Positions 1 through 8,311 of a DNA stretch of 51,368 nucleotides are shown in pieces. Every line of letters starts with the position of its first letter. Position 1 is the stretch's first letter. Below the pieces are notes generated by a model. That model saw only the letters and a program-made list of their open reading frames with translations. It was not told the DNA's origin and did no database searches. Source of the DNA: Oscillospiraceae bacterium (lineage in GTDB: Bacteria > Bacillota > Clostridia > Oscillospirales > CAG-272). The translations under genes were made by a program, and so were the position numbers. The DNA lies in NCBI GenBank assembly GCA_015063725.1, contig SVTP01000014.1, positions 1 to 51,368 on the forward strand, written 5' to 3'.

Positions 1-19
1 TTATTGCTTTGTAATACAT
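1..19 (-). CDS. 5' end of a gene cut by the left edge
   Basis: Reading the minus strand, a strong ribosome binding site (AAAGGAGG, about positions 26-33) stands six bases before an ATG at 19-17. The frame then reads M-Y-Y-K-A-I and runs off the edge. The spacing and the strength of the site make a real translation start likely, but six residues say nothing about the product. Confidence 0.5.
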
Positions 20-108
20 AAACAACCTCCTTTGTAAGGATGCGGTGTGTTTGATTGTTGGGGTGAGGGTGACCAATGTTCTCCCCTACGGATACGTAAA
101 ATTTCATT

Positions 109-183
109 GTAGGGCGGGGGCTTGCTCCCGCCGTTTTATAGGCAAAAACTTTTTAGGACGGCGGGAGCAAGCCCCCGCCCTAC
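109..183. repeat. Long GTAGGG palindrome
   Basis: Two 25-base arms, 109-133 and 159-183, are exact reverse complements (GTAGGGCGGGGGCTTGCTCC onward) around a 25-base AT-rich centre. The same GTAGGG-ended design recurs at 4121-4254 and, less perfectly, near 4030-4100, 34585-34702 and 32727-32800. The element is non-coding. Confidence 0.85.
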
Positions 184-211
184 GATGTAAAATACAAGTT
201 TTTTCGTAAAT

Positions 212-456
212 CAACTTTCTTAGCGGATGGGGTCTTGGTGGGTCTCGCTGCGGCTCGGTCCCGTTCGCGTTCTGACAGTCCACCGGACTGTCATTCATTA
301 CGCTCACGCCGCTTCGCTACCCAGCCGCTCGCGATAGCAAGGCGCGACGCTTTGCGAGCGCCTCTACCGTCCATCCGTTTGTAACGAATTTACTTTTGAA
401 AATATGTTAGGAAAGTTTTTGGAGGTGTCGGAACCTTTTTTCAAAAAGGTTCTGAC
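212..456 (-). repeat. Composite 3'-end repeat, copy 1
   Basis: On the minus strand, 15 bases after the stop of the isomerase gene, comes a hairpin (427-456, GTCGGAACC arms with AAAAA/TTTTT). Next is the tail ACACCTCCAAAAACTTTC, then a modular half that starts ACGGATGGACGGT (378-366) and ends CCCCATCCGCTAAGAAAGTTG (232-212). The middle carries smaller hairpins such as GACAGTCC/GGACTGTC. The hairpin can act as the terminator of the isomerase gene. Nothing in the element looks coding. Confidence 0.75.
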
Positions 457-470
457 AAAAACGCGCCCCC

Positions 471-1322
471 TTATTTAACCTCAATCGGATTTGAAACCAA
501 CGTTCTATCCATAACCGCGCGCATGCGGTCGAGGGCAAAGGCGTAGTAGTCTTCCAAGGGCATAGCGGCATAGCGCTCGTGGGTGTGCCACTGAGGGGGA
601 TTGCCGCGGGTCAGCTCGCACATTAGAACGCCATCGTAGGAAGATGCATCGATGCGATCCATGACGCCTTTCCAATCTACAAGACCGTCACCCATAGTCA
701 GGTGAAAATCGTTTTCCCAAGTCATGTTGGGATCATAAACGCCAAAGTTATCATTGAAGTGCGTGTGGCAGAGCTTTTCGCCATAGAGAGCCATCATATC
801 CTTGCCACCGTTGTAGCAAAGCTCGTGGCCGGTGTCAAGGCAAAAGCCGCAGGAAGGAGCGTCCCAAAATGCTTCCATCAGGGCGGCAAGGTATTCCTCG
901 CCTTCAACGTTCTCAAAGCCAAGACGAACACCAAGACGGTCGGCAACCTCAACCACGCGAGCGTAGTTCTCAATGCCTATGCGCGTGGGGGTGTGATCCT
1001 CAAACCCGATAAAGGGGTGAATGACCATAACGGGGATGTGATTGTCGTGGCAGTCTTTTACGCAGTCGATCAGCTCGGCGGCAACTTCTTTTCCCTTGTC
1101 ACCGTTTTCCCATAGGTATCTGACCTCATAGAAAGGGGAGTGGATGGACTGATAAATGAGACCAAGACGGTCAGCCTCGCGCGCCCACTCGGTGGTCTTT
1201 GTCTTGTCCCAACCGGTAAAAAAGGCGCCCCAGCCAACACGCTTCAGCATTTGCAGCTGCTCGGGCACGGTGTAAGGCGCGCCACCCAGAATATTGATGC
1301 CGGGAATGTATTTCTTTTGCAT
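471..1322 (-). CDS. Sugar phosphate isomerase/epimerase family protein (TIM barrel)
   Basis: This 283-residue protein belongs to the xylose-isomerase-like TIM-barrel family of sugar isomerases and epimerases. Typical strand-end motifs are visible: IHPF (about residue 101), LGFENVEGE (about 134), CLDTGHE (about 161) and HTHFND (about 186), which supply the His/Glu/Asp metal ligands. These enzymes move a keto group or epimerise a sugar or polyol, but the substrate cannot be read from sequence. The start at 1322 follows AGGAGG with good spacing. The gene stands alone, ends in a terminator-like hairpin (427-456) and is divergent from rimO. A relative lies at 37531. Confidence 0.85.
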   Translation of the reverse strand: MQKKYIPGINILGGAPYTVPEQLQMLKRVGWGAFFTGWDKTKTTEWAREADRLGLIYQSIHSPFYEVRYLWENGDKGKEVAAELIDCVKDCHDNHIPVMVIHPFIGFEDHTPTRIGIENYARVVEVADRLGVRLGFENVEGEEYLAALMEAFWDAPSCGFCLDTGHELCYNGGKDMMALYGEKLCHTHFNDNFGVYDPNMTWENDFHLTMGDGLVDWKGVMDRIDASSYDGVLMCELTRGNPPQWHTHERYAAMPLEDYYAFALDRMRAVMDRTLVSNPIEVK

Positions 1323-1357
1323 ACAAAGTCCTCCTGTGCTCTGTGGGATGTACCTAT

Positions 1358-1386
1358 ATCATATCATTTTTTTATGGAAAAAGCAA
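1358..1386 (-). promoter_or_regulatory. Promoter of the isomerase gene
   Basis: On the minus strand TTGCTT (1386-1381), 17 bases and TATGAT (1363-1358), with TGA just before the -10. It lies 36 bases before the start at 1322. Confidence 0.5.
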
Positions 1387-1458
1387 TAGGTTTTTGCTTT
1401 TTCTCGGGTGAGAGGGTGAAGTTTTTTTGATGGGGCAGTGGATTTTTTGGCAAAGGTC

Positions 1459-1487
1459 TTGTAAAAATGAGCCGTCTATGATAAAAT
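1459..1487 (+). promoter_or_regulatory. Promoter of rimO-pgsA
   Basis: TTGTAA (1459-1464), 17 bases and TAAAAT (1482-1487), preceded by TGA (extended -10). It lies about 45 bases before rimO. Confidence 0.55.
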
Positions 1488-1532
1488 AGTAGGGAAGAAA
1501 AAACTCAAACAATCATACAAAGGATGAAAGAT

Positions 1533-2879
1533 ATGAAAATTGGATTTGTATCGCTCGGTTGTCCCAAAAATCAGCTTGACACCGAGGTGATGCTGCACGA
1601 AATACTGCAGGCAGGCTATGAGATCACCCCAGAGGACATTGAGGCGGACGTGATCATCGTCAATACCTGCGCGTTTATTGAGAGCGCAAAGCAAGAAGCG
1701 ATCGACAATATTCTGGACGTCGCGTGGCTCAAAAAGCATCGTAAGCTCAAGGCGATCATCGTAACGGGGTGCCTTGCAGAACGCTACGGCGAGGAGATCT
1801 TCAAGGAGCTCCCCGAGGTCGATGCCGTTCTCGGCGTTGGCAGTATCCACAACATCGTTGAGGCAATCGAAGCAGTCACTACAAAAAAGAAAAAGGGCTC
1901 CAAGCAAAAGTATTTCTCTCACGAGGATAAGGACACCGTCCGCTTGGGTGGCGAGCGTGTTTTGACCACGCCCGACTATGCCGCATACATCAAAATTGCA
2001 GAGGGATGTGACAACCGTTGCGCCTACTGTGCTATCCCGTCCATCCGCGGCAAGTTCCGCTCTCGCCCGATGGAGGACCTCATCGAAGAAGCCAAGCAGC
2101 TCGAAGCCCTTGGCGTGCGTGAATTGACCGTTGTAGCGCAGGACATCACGCGCTACGGTCTTGACCTCTATGGCAAGTACTCCTTGGCAGAGCTTTTGCA
2201 CCGCATCACAGAGGAGACGACCATCCCGTGGATCCGTCTGCTTTACTGCTACCCCGACAAGATCACAGATGAACTGATTGCAGAAATGCGTGACAACCCG
2301 CGCATCCTCAAATACATCGACCTGCCCCTGCAACACATCAGTGACCATATGCTCACCGCTATGAACCGCCATGGCGACAGCAAGACCGTGCGCGAGGTGG
2401 TTGCAAAGCTGCGCCGCGAGATCCCCGGCATCATCATTCGCACCACTTTTATTGTGGGCTTCCCGGGTGAGACCGAGGAGGATTTCGTCGAGCTTTGCGA
2501 GTTTGTAAAGAAGGCAAAATTCGACCACGCAGGCGTGTTTACCTACTCCCGCGAGGAGGACACCCCTGCTTACGATTTCCCCGACCAGATCGACGAGCAG
2601 GTCAAGCAGGACCGCATGGACATTCTGATGCGCATGCAAATGGACATCAATGAGGAGCTCAACAAAGAGAAGATCGGTACCGTCGTTGACGTGCTTTGTG
2701 AGGACTTTGATCCTGTTGCCGAGGTACACTTTGGACGCAGTTCTGCCGACGCCCCAGAAATTGACGGCAAGGTCTACTTCCGCAGTGAAGAAAGGATCGC
2801 CCCCGGCTCGTTCGTGCGCGTCAAGGTTCGTGATGTGGTAGAGTACGATCTGTACGGCAACATTGTAACAAGAAAGTGA
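1533..2879 (+). CDS. rimO: Ribosomal protein S12 methylthiotransferase RimO
   Basis: RimO is a cytoplasmic radical SAM enzyme that adds a methylthio group to a conserved aspartate of ribosomal protein S12. The 448-residue protein has the N-terminal MTTase domain with cluster cysteines in SLGCPKNQ (C10), VNTCAF (C46) and VTGCLA (C80). The radical SAM site is GCDNRCAYCAIP (C159, C163, C166), and a C-terminal TRAM domain binds substrate. SLGCPKN and the short N terminus separate it from MiaB, which is encoded at 19220. An in-frame ATG at 1524 lies inside the AAAGGA site, so 1533 with eight bases of spacing is preferred. pgsA follows directly. Confidence 0.95.
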   Translation: MKIGFVSLGCPKNQLDTEVMLHEILQAGYEITPEDIEADVIIVNTCAFIESAKQEAIDNILDVAWLKKHRKLKAIIVTGCLAERYGEEIFKELPEVDAVLGVGSIHNIVEAIEAVTTKKKKGSKQKYFSHEDKDTVRLGGERVLTTPDYAAYIKIAEGCDNRCAYCAIPSIRGKFRSRPMEDLIEEAKQLEALGVRELTVVAQDITRYGLDLYGKYSLAELLHRITEETTIPWIRLLYCYPDKITDELIAEMRDNPRILKYIDLPLQHISDHMLTAMNRHGDSKTVREVVAKLRREIPGIIIRTTFIVGFPGETEEDFVELCEFVKKAKFDHAGVFTYSREEDTPAYDFPDQIDEQVKQDRMDILMRMQMDINEELNKEKIGTVVDVLCEDFDPVAEVHFGRSSADAPEIDGKVYFRSEERIAPGSFVRVKVRDVVEYDLYGNIVTRK

Positions 2880-2887
2880 GGAACCCT

Positions 2888-3499
2888 ATGAAAATGAATT
2901 TACCCAATAAGCTCAGCGTTATTCGCTTGTGCATGGTGCCCGTGTTCGTTGTCATTATGATGGCATCCGATGCTCTGTGGGCAAACCTTGTGGGCTGTGC
3001 GCTCTTTGGCTTGGCGGCATTTACCGATATGCTTGACGGAAAGATCGCGCGCAAGTATAACCTTGTTACTGATTTTGGCAAGTTCTTGGACCCCTTGGCA
3101 GATAAGTTTATGGTTATCGGCGCATTGCTCGTTATCCTTTACAAGGTAATGGGCGACGGTGCTATCAACGGCATTTTTACCACTGTTTTCTTCTGGACGG
3201 TGATGATCGTCATCTTCCGTGAGCTTGCAGTCACATCCATCCGTTTGGTGGTTTCGGGCTCGGCAGGCATTGTGGTTGCCGCCAATATGCTGGGCAAGAT
3301 CAAGACCTGCGTGCAAATTGCCTGCGTGGTCATCTGCATTCTCGAGCGCGCCATCTACGCCGCTCTTGCAACGCCCCCCACGTTTGCAGAATACCTGCCC
3401 GCATCCCTCGTTCTCTCCGTTCTGATGCTGATCTTCACCCTGTGGTCTGGCATCAACTACATTGCTTCTTATTGGAAGTATATGGATCCGGAAAAGTGA
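2888..3499 (+). CDS. pgsA: CDP-diacylglycerol--glycerol-3-phosphate 3-phosphatidyltransferase
   Basis: PgsA makes phosphatidylglycerol phosphate, the committed step to phosphatidylglycerol and cardiolipin, in the cytoplasmic membrane. The protein (203 residues from 2888) carries the CDP-alcohol phosphatidyltransferase signature DG-x2-AR-x8-G-x3-D-x3-D in the stretch from DMLDGKIAR to DPLADK, plus several membrane helices. A GTG at 2876 overlaps the rimO stop, but ATG 2888 sits seven bases behind GTGAGG and gives the usual N terminus (MKMNLPNKLS). It is co-transcribed with rimO. Confidence 0.93.
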   Translation: MKMNLPNKLSVIRLCMVPVFVVIMMASDALWANLVGCALFGLAAFTDMLDGKIARKYNLVTDFGKFLDPLADKFMVIGALLVILYKVMGDGAINGIFTTVFFWTVMIVIFRELAVTSIRLVVSGSAGIVVAANMLGKIKTCVQIACVVICILERAIYAALATPPTFAEYLPASLVLSVLMLIFTLWSGINYIASYWKYMDPEK

Positions 3500-3522
3500 G
3501 ATACATAGGAGATTGAATAATT

Positions 3523-3984
3523 ATGGAAACAGTTTGGGAAGCAAAAGTATTTTCAACAGGGATAATCCTTTTCTTAATTGTTAGTGTGATTGTCACTTTG
3601 TATTGCATATACTTTTTGATAAAATCCCGATCAACTCCGGAATGGGGAGTAGGAAAGATTGTTTGTATTGCCCTCATAGCTGTTTTGGCACTTATCAATT
3701 TGCAAAGCATAATCGATCGATATACCGAGCTCCAATACGCCCTCCGCAATTCTACGACGGTTGAAGGTGAGGTGGAAAATTTCCAATATGATCTCAATGG
3801 CGCGGATTCTTTTTCGGTCAACGGTGTGAATTTTTCATACCCTGTTATGGAAAGCTCCATCGGATACGACATTCCCAAGCGTGAAAAAAATTCGGTTATT
3901 GAAGCCGAAGGACAGTATGTTAAGATAACGTATTACAGCAAATATGGTGTGAATATTATTATAAAAATTGAAACAATATATTAA
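3523..3984 (+). CDS. Unknown small membrane protein
   Basis: I do not recognise this 153-residue protein. Two hydrophobic helices (about residues 10-33 and 45-62) are followed by a roughly 80-residue soluble domain rich in beta-strand-like stretches (VEGEVENFQYD, YVKITYYSKYGVNIIIKIE). It begins 23 bases after pgsA behind a weak GGAG-like site and ends at a strong terminator, so it may be the last gene of the rimO-pgsA unit. The coding is AT-richer than its neighbours, which may mean recent acquisition or weak constraint. Confidence 0.7.
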   Translation: METVWEAKVFSTGIILFLIVSVIVTLYCIYFLIKSRSTPEWGVGKIVCIALIAVLALINLQSIIDRYTELQYALRNSTTVEGEVENFQYDLNGADSFSVNGVNFSYPVMESSIGYDIPKREKNSVIEAEGQYVKITYYSKYGVNIIIKIETIY

Positions 3985-3988
3985 AGAT

Positions 3989-4014
3989 AAAGCCCCGCCT
4001 CGATGCGGGGCTTT
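3989..4014 (+). terminator. Rho-independent terminator
   Basis: AAAGCCCCGC / GCGGGGCTTT stem with a six-base loop and T-rich tail, directly behind the stop at 3984. Confidence 0.85.
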
Positions 4015-4029
4015 TATATGTATTCCCAT

Positions 4030-4100
4030 CGTAGGTGCGACCATTGGCGTCCGTAAAAAAGCGAACAAATCTTCGCAGACGTGCAATGCACGCCTCTACC
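4030..4100. repeat. Dispersed GTAGG repeat (second type)
   Basis: This stretch (cgtaggtgcgaccattggcg ... gacgtgcaatgcacgcctctac) closely matches 34634-34702, down to the internal GACGTGCAATGCACGC. It is non-coding and is followed at once by another palindrome. Confidence 0.7.
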
Positions 4101-4120
4101 GTTCAAAATCTTATGTATCT

Positions 4121-4254
4121 TGTAGGGACCGGCGTCCCCGACGGTCCAAGAAGAAACAAATTTTTGATTGTTCAAAAACAAGGTGTGATAAAAGAACACG
4201 CCGCAAAATTTTTTTGGGATTCAAAATGGACCGTCGGGGACGCCGGTCCCTACA
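4121..4254. repeat. Long GTAGGG palindrome
   Basis: The 27-base arms 4121-4147 and 4228-4254 are exact reverse complements (TGTAGGGACCGGCGTCCCCG onward) around an 80-base AT-rich centre. The design is that of 109-183, but the stem sequence is different. Confidence 0.85.
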
Positions 4255-4369
4255 AGTAAAATTAAAATTCAAACATACGCCTTTACAGTTTGATAACTTT
4301 TTATTCATTTGTATAATCTTGTCACACCTTGCCATACTATTGGTAGCAATTTGCAAGGAGGAGAAGGTT

Positions 4370-4570
4370 ATGGATAAACAAATGCAAAAGATATTGATGA
4401 TTGTGCTGGGCTCTGTGGCTGGGGTAGCTCTTTTGGGTGGCGCGTTTTATATGATCTGGAACAGTAAGCAGGCAAAAGCCATGCGCGCCGTTCATCGCAC
4501 CAACACAATTTTGCGCCGCGTTGGCAATGTGCTATGCAAAATTGCATCCGCCGACGAGGCGTGTATGTAA
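4370..4570 (+). CDS. Small single-helix membrane protein
   Basis: This 66-residue protein starts behind AAGGAGGAG at good spacing. It has one clear membrane helix (about residues 8-28, ILMIVLGSVAGVALLGGAF) and a basic cytoplasmic tail ending with two cysteines. No family is recognised. The start chosen is ATG 4370; longer readings run into the upstream palindrome. It is flanked on both sides by repeats, so its conservation elsewhere would decide whether it is a real gene. Confidence 0.6.
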   Translation: MDKQMQKILMIVLGSVAGVALLGGAFYMIWNSKQAKAMRAVHRTNTILRRVGNVLCKIASADEACM

Positions 4571-4574
4571 AGCG

Positions 4575-4740
4575 AGCGTATGTTTAGCCCTCCTCCGGGA
4601 GGAGGGGGGACCGCGATAGCGGTGGGAGGAGAGCGCGGTATTTTAGAGTAGTGCTCGCCGTAAAACGAATGCTTTGCACTCATATACGCAGGCTCCTTCC
4701 GTCTCGCTACGCTCGCCACCTCCCTCTCGGAGGGAGGCCG
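4575..4740. repeat. GC-rich imperfect repeat region
   Basis: Several short inverted repeats (CCTCCTCCGGGAGGAGG; ACCGCGATAGCGGT; CCTCCCTCTCGGAGGGAGG) alternate with phrases such as CGCTACGCTCGCC. A related phrase lies at 32584-32612. No plausible coding. Confidence 0.6.
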
Positions 4741-4843
4741 ATAGTGGTTTCGTTCTCAACTCAAAACAATCTTATTACTGGTTTCGTAAGTGTTTCATGC
4801 TTTTTTAAATTGTCGTTTATGGAAGAGTTTTTATCAAAAAAAG

Positions 4844-4867
4844 AGAGGAAGCCGTTTGGCTTCCTCT
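4844..4867 (-). terminator. Terminator of serC-serA
   Basis: GAGGAAGCC / GGCTTCCTC stem. On the minus strand it is followed by CTTTTTTTGA, 13 bases past the serA stop. Confidence 0.85.
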
Positions 4868-4879
4868 GTGTTTTCAAAA

Positions 4880-6028
4880 TTAAATAACGCGAACGCGGTT
4901 GATGCCCTCAACCCCCGAAATGCGTGCAATGGCATCCTCGGAAGGAGTAGAGGAGACGTCAAGAACGGTGTAAGCGTTCTCACCCTTGGATTTGTTGGTC
5001 ATGTTCTCAATATTGAGCCCCTCGTCGGCAACTGCTGCGGTGATCTTGGTCAAAATCGAGGGAACGTTCTGGTGCAGTACGCAAATGCGTGCCGCGCCCG
5101 AACGGGGCATTTCTACGTTGGGGTAGTTGACACTGTTTTTGATGTTGCCGTTCTTGAGATAATCGTCAAGCTCGCGAGCTGCCATCACTGCACAGTTGTC
5201 CTCAGACTCCTCAGTGGAAGCACCCAGGTGGGGAATGGCTACCACGCCGGGGGTGTTGATCACTTCCTCGGTGGGGAAGTCGGTTACATACGCCGAAACC
5301 TTGCCCTCGGCAAGAGCCGCCTTGAGCTCCCCTGCATTGACGAGATCCGCGCGGGAAAGGTTGATGATCTTAACGCCGTCCTTCATTTTGGAAATGCTCT
5401 CGGCACAGATCATATTCTTGGTATCCTTGGTTGCAGGGACGTGCAGGGTAATATAATCGGATTTTTCAAATACTTCATCATAGGTAGCCGCACGGCTGAC
5501 GCGGTGATTGAGATTCCATGCACCCTCAATGGAGAGGAAGGGGTCACAACCGATAACGTTCATGCCAAGGTGAATAGCAGTGTTTGCAATCTTGCCGCCG
5601 ATAGCGCCAAGACCGATAACACCAAGCGTTTTGCCCATCAGCTCGGTTCCGGCGAATTTAGACTTGCCTTTTTCCACTTGCTTTGCAACATCCTCGGTCA
5701 GGGTATTCGCCCAAGCAATGCCGCCAACAACATCACGGGCAGCCAACAGGAGCGCGCAAATTGCCAGCTCTTTAACGCCGTTTGCGTTGGCACCGGGGGT
5801 GTTAAAAACAACAATGCCGCCGTCGGAGCAACGCTCGATCGGAATGTTGTTCACACCCGCACCCGCACGTGCAATTGCCTTGAGCGAGGGAGCAAACTCC
5901 ATTTCGTGCATCACGGCAGAGCGCACCATAATGCCATCGGGGTTTTCGATATTTTCGCCTACCTGGTAGCTGTCATCGAGCTGATCGAGACCTACGGCGG
6001 CAATTTTATTTAACAGTTGAATATTCAT
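4880..6028 (-). CDS. serA: D-3-phosphoglycerate dehydrogenase
   Basis: SerA oxidises 3-phosphoglycerate to 3-phosphohydroxypyruvate with NAD+, the first step of serine synthesis. The 382-residue protein has a NAD-binding GLGAIGG motif (about residue 142), LSRADLVNAGEL with the substrate arginine, PHLGAST with the catalytic histidine, and a C-terminal ACT domain (about 315-382) that usually binds serine for feedback control. It lacks the extra intervening domain of long SerA types. The start is ATG 6028; an upstream in-frame reading adds 17 poor residues and overlaps serC. It follows serC by 25 bases in one operon. Confidence 0.95.
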   Translation of the reverse strand: MNIQLLNKIAAVGLDQLDDSYQVGENIENPDGIMVRSAVMHEMEFAPSLKAIARAGAGVNNIPIERCSDGGIVVFNTPGANANGVKELAICALLLAARDVVGGIAWANTLTEDVAKQVEKGKSKFAGTELMGKTLGVIGLGAIGGKIANTAIHLGMNVIGCDPFLSIEGAWNLNHRVSRAATYDEVFEKSDYITLHVPATKDTKNMICAESISKMKDGVKIINLSRADLVNAGELKAALAEGKVSAYVTDFPTEEVINTPGVVAIPHLGASTEESEDNCAVMAARELDDYLKNGNIKNSVNYPNVEMPRSGAARICVLHQNVPSILTKITAAVADEGLNIENMTNKSKGENAYTVLDVSSTPSEDAIARISGVEGINRVRVI

Positions 6029-6053
6029 ATTTTTATCTCTTTTCTGTTTGGAT

Positions 6054-7145
6054 TTATGCCTTGGGATTTTCGGCGGCAAACTTTTTCATAAAGGCGACCA
6101 GTGCCTCAACACCTGCATAGGGCATTGCATTGTAGATGGATGCACGCATACCGCCAACCGAGCGGTGTCCCTTGAGGTTCTTCAGCCCTGCCTTTGCAGC
6201 CTCGCTTGCAAACTTTTTGTCAAGATCTGCATCTCCTGTAACAAAGGTGACGTTCATCAAGGAACGGCTATCCTTCTTTACGGGTGCGAAGTAGTAATCC
6301 TGACTGTCAAGGTAATCATAAAGCAGACTTGCCTTTGCTACGTTCATTTCCTTCATTTTTTCAAGACCGCCCAGTTCCAGGATCCACTCGTAAACGAGCT
6401 TTGCAATGTAAATGGGATAGCAGGGGGGCGTGTTGTACATTGAGCCGTTGTCTGCCATGGTCTTCCATTCCAGCATGGTGGGCATATCTTCTTCTGCATA
6501 ATCAAGCAGATCCTCGCGCACGATCACCAGCGTCATGCCTGCGGGTGCCATGTTCTTTTGCGCGCCTGCGTAGATCACGCCAAACTTGGAGACGTCGATG
6601 GGCTCGGAGATAATGCAGGAAGAAAGGTCGGCAACCAGCGGAATATCGCCCGTATCCGGAATGTAGCCGTACTTGGTGCCGTAGATGGTGTTGTTGAAGC
6701 AGATGTGCAGATACGCCGCATCAGGGCGGATCATATCGCGTGTGATGGTGGGAACATGGTCAAAGTTATCGTCCTTTGTGGTGGCAATGCACTTGACATC
6801 ATAGCCCATTTTTTGCGCTTCCTTGAATGCTTTTCCCGAGAACTGACCGGAAACCGCATAGTCTGCCTTACCGGTTCTCTTAATGAGGTTCATGGGAACT
6901 GCCGAGAACTGCGTGGATGCGCCACCCTGCAAAAAGAGTACCTTATAGTTGTCGGGAATGTTCATCAGCTTGCGAAGCAGAGCTTCTGCATCTTTGATGA
7001 TCGCTTCATAGTCCGGAGATCGGTGAGACATCTCCATAACGGACATTCCTGACTCGCCGTAACAAATCAGCTCACCGGCTGCTTTTTCAAGTACGGGAAG
7101 GGGAAGCATGGAAGGGCCTGCCGAAAAATTGTAAACTCTGTTCAT
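6054..7145 (-). CDS. serC: Phosphoserine aminotransferase
   Basis: SerC is a PLP enzyme that transaminates 3-phosphohydroxypyruvate with glutamate to phosphoserine. The 363-residue protein opens with the family signature NFSAGPSMLP, has QGGASTQF near residue 74 for phosphate/PLP binding, and the PLP lysine in YAGAQKNMAPAG (about residue 195). The start at 7145 follows GGAGG at nine bases. serC is first in the serC-serA operon. No serB phosphatase is in the window. Confidence 0.96.
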   Translation of the reverse strand: MNRVYNFSAGPSMLPLPVLEKAAGELICYGESGMSVMEMSHRSPDYEAIIKDAEALLRKLMNIPDNYKVLFLQGGASTQFSAVPMNLIKRTGKADYAVSGQFSGKAFKEAQKMGYDVKCIATTKDDNFDHVPTITRDMIRPDAAYLHICFNNTIYGTKYGYIPDTGDIPLVADLSSCIISEPIDVSKFGVIYAGAQKNMAPAGMTLVIVREDLLDYAEEDMPTMLEWKTMADNGSMYNTPPCYPIYIAKLVYEWILELGGLEKMKEMNVAKASLLYDYLDSQDYYFAPVKKDSRSLMNVTFVTGDADLDKKFASEAAKAGLKNLKGHRSVGGMRASIYNAMPYAGVEALVAFMKKFAAENPKA

Positions 7146-7213
7146 AATATATTCCTCCGGAAACAGTTTGTTCCGCCTTGCAGTTTAGCTTGCTAAAGTG
7201 GAACTTATCAATA

Positions 7214-7242
7214 ATTATATTACATTTTTTTGTTCTTGTCAA
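7214..7242 (-). promoter_or_regulatory. Promoter of serC-serA
   Basis: On the minus strand TTGACA (7242-7237), 17 bases and TATAAT (7219-7214): full consensus. The leader to serC is about 60 bases. Confidence 0.8.
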
Positions 7243-7288
7243 GTACTTTGCGCAATTTTATGTTATGTTTTTATCAATCGCTTTCGGG

Positions 7289-7317
7289 TTGACTTTTTTC
7301 AAAAAATATGCTATAAT
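7289..7317 (+). promoter_or_regulatory. Promoter of the YitT-family gene
   Basis: TTGACT (7289-7294), 17 bases and TATAAT (7312-7317), with TGC before the -10 (extended -10). It is back to back with the serC promoter. Confidence 0.75.
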
Positions 7318-7349
7318 AAAAATGTAAGATTTTTTATTTCGAGGGAAGT

Positions 7350-8258
7350 ATGAAATTATCAAAAAATGAAGTTTGGAACCACACGCGCAACATCCTTTTG
7401 GTTGTTGTGGGAACTTTGATATTGGCATTTGGCACGGCGGTTTTCATTCTGCCTTTTAATTTGATCGCAGGCGGAATGTCGGGCCTTGCCATTGTGATTG
7501 ACGCGCTCATCCCTGCAGAATTTTTAACGGTAGACTTGATCATTACCATTTTGACATGGGGATTGTTCTTTCTCGGTTTTATCATTTTTGGCAAGGGATT
7601 TGCAGCAAAAACGCTGATCTCTGCCATTATTTACCCCGCAGGCACGTCGCTTTTCTTAAGACTCACCGAGCCTGACGTCCTGGGCGGTCTGTTCTGTCTG
7701 AAGGAGAGCGCGTACGCAGAATTGCCGCTCATCCTTGCGGCAACCGTTGGCGGTGCTCTTGTGGGGATTGGATGCTCGCTCACCTTTTTTGGCGGCGGCT
7801 CAACAGGCGGCACCGATATTATTGCATTCATTCTGTGCAAGCTCTTCAAACGCCTCAAAAGCTCAACGGCAATGTTCCTAACCGACGTCACCATCGTTTT
7901 GCTGGGCGTGTTCTTAACAAACGATTTGATCTTATCCCTTTTGGGTGTTGTTTCGGCAATGATCATTGCGATTATGATCGACAAGATCTTTTTGGGCGGT
8001 ACCTCTGCATTTGTTGCGCAGATCGTTACCGATTACGGCGAAGAGGTCAACCGCGCTATTATTGACGAAGCAAACAGAACCACAACCATTTTTGAGGTCA
8101 GGGGCGGATATTCCGGTCAGGATAAAAAGATGCTCACCATCACCTTTAGTATGCAGCATTACACCCTTTTGATGGACATTGTTCGTCGCGTAGACCCTGC
8201 AGCATTTATCACCATCTGGCGCGCCCACGAAATTCGAGGCGAGGGCTGGACGCAATAA
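7350..8258 (+). CDS. YitT family membrane protein (DUF2179)
   Basis: This 302-residue integral membrane protein has five or six helices in the first 200 residues. They include the glycine-rich AGGMSGLAIV and FFGGGSTGGTDII segments typical of the YitT family. A cytoplasmic C-terminal DUF2179 domain (about 220-302, IFEVRGGYSGQDKKMLTITF) follows. The family's transport or signalling role is not established. A GAGGGAAGT site precedes ATG 7350. The gene is monocistronic and ends at a terminator shared with the ribosomal operon. Confidence 0.9.
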   Translation: MKLSKNEVWNHTRNILLVVVGTLILAFGTAVFILPFNLIAGGMSGLAIVIDALIPAEFLTVDLIITILTWGLFFLGFIIFGKGFAAKTLISAIIYPAGTSLFLRLTEPDVLGGLFCLKESAYAELPLILAATVGGALVGIGCSLTFFGGGSTGGTDIIAFILCKLFKRLKSSTAMFLTDVTIVLLGVFLTNDLILSLLGVVSAMIIAIMIDKIFLGGTSAFVAQIVTDYGEEVNRAIIDEANRTTTIFEVRGGYSGQDKKMLTITFSMQHYTLLMDIVRRVDPAAFITIWRAHEIRGEGWTQ

Positions 8259-8263
8259 AAAAG

Positions 8264-8290
8264 AGAGACGACTCACAAGGAGTCGTCTCT
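8264..8290. terminator. Bidirectional terminator
   Basis: AGAGACGACTC / GAGTCGTCTCT with A-run before and T-run after. It serves the YitT gene (plus) and rplA (minus). Confidence 0.88.
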
Positions 8291-8311
8291 TTCTTTATCA
8301 AGTGTGCTAAA

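Noticed and set aside
4790-6013. A 407-codon plus-strand frame opposite serA.
   Set aside because: Antisense shadow. The minus-strand SerA has all catalytic motifs and an ACT domain.
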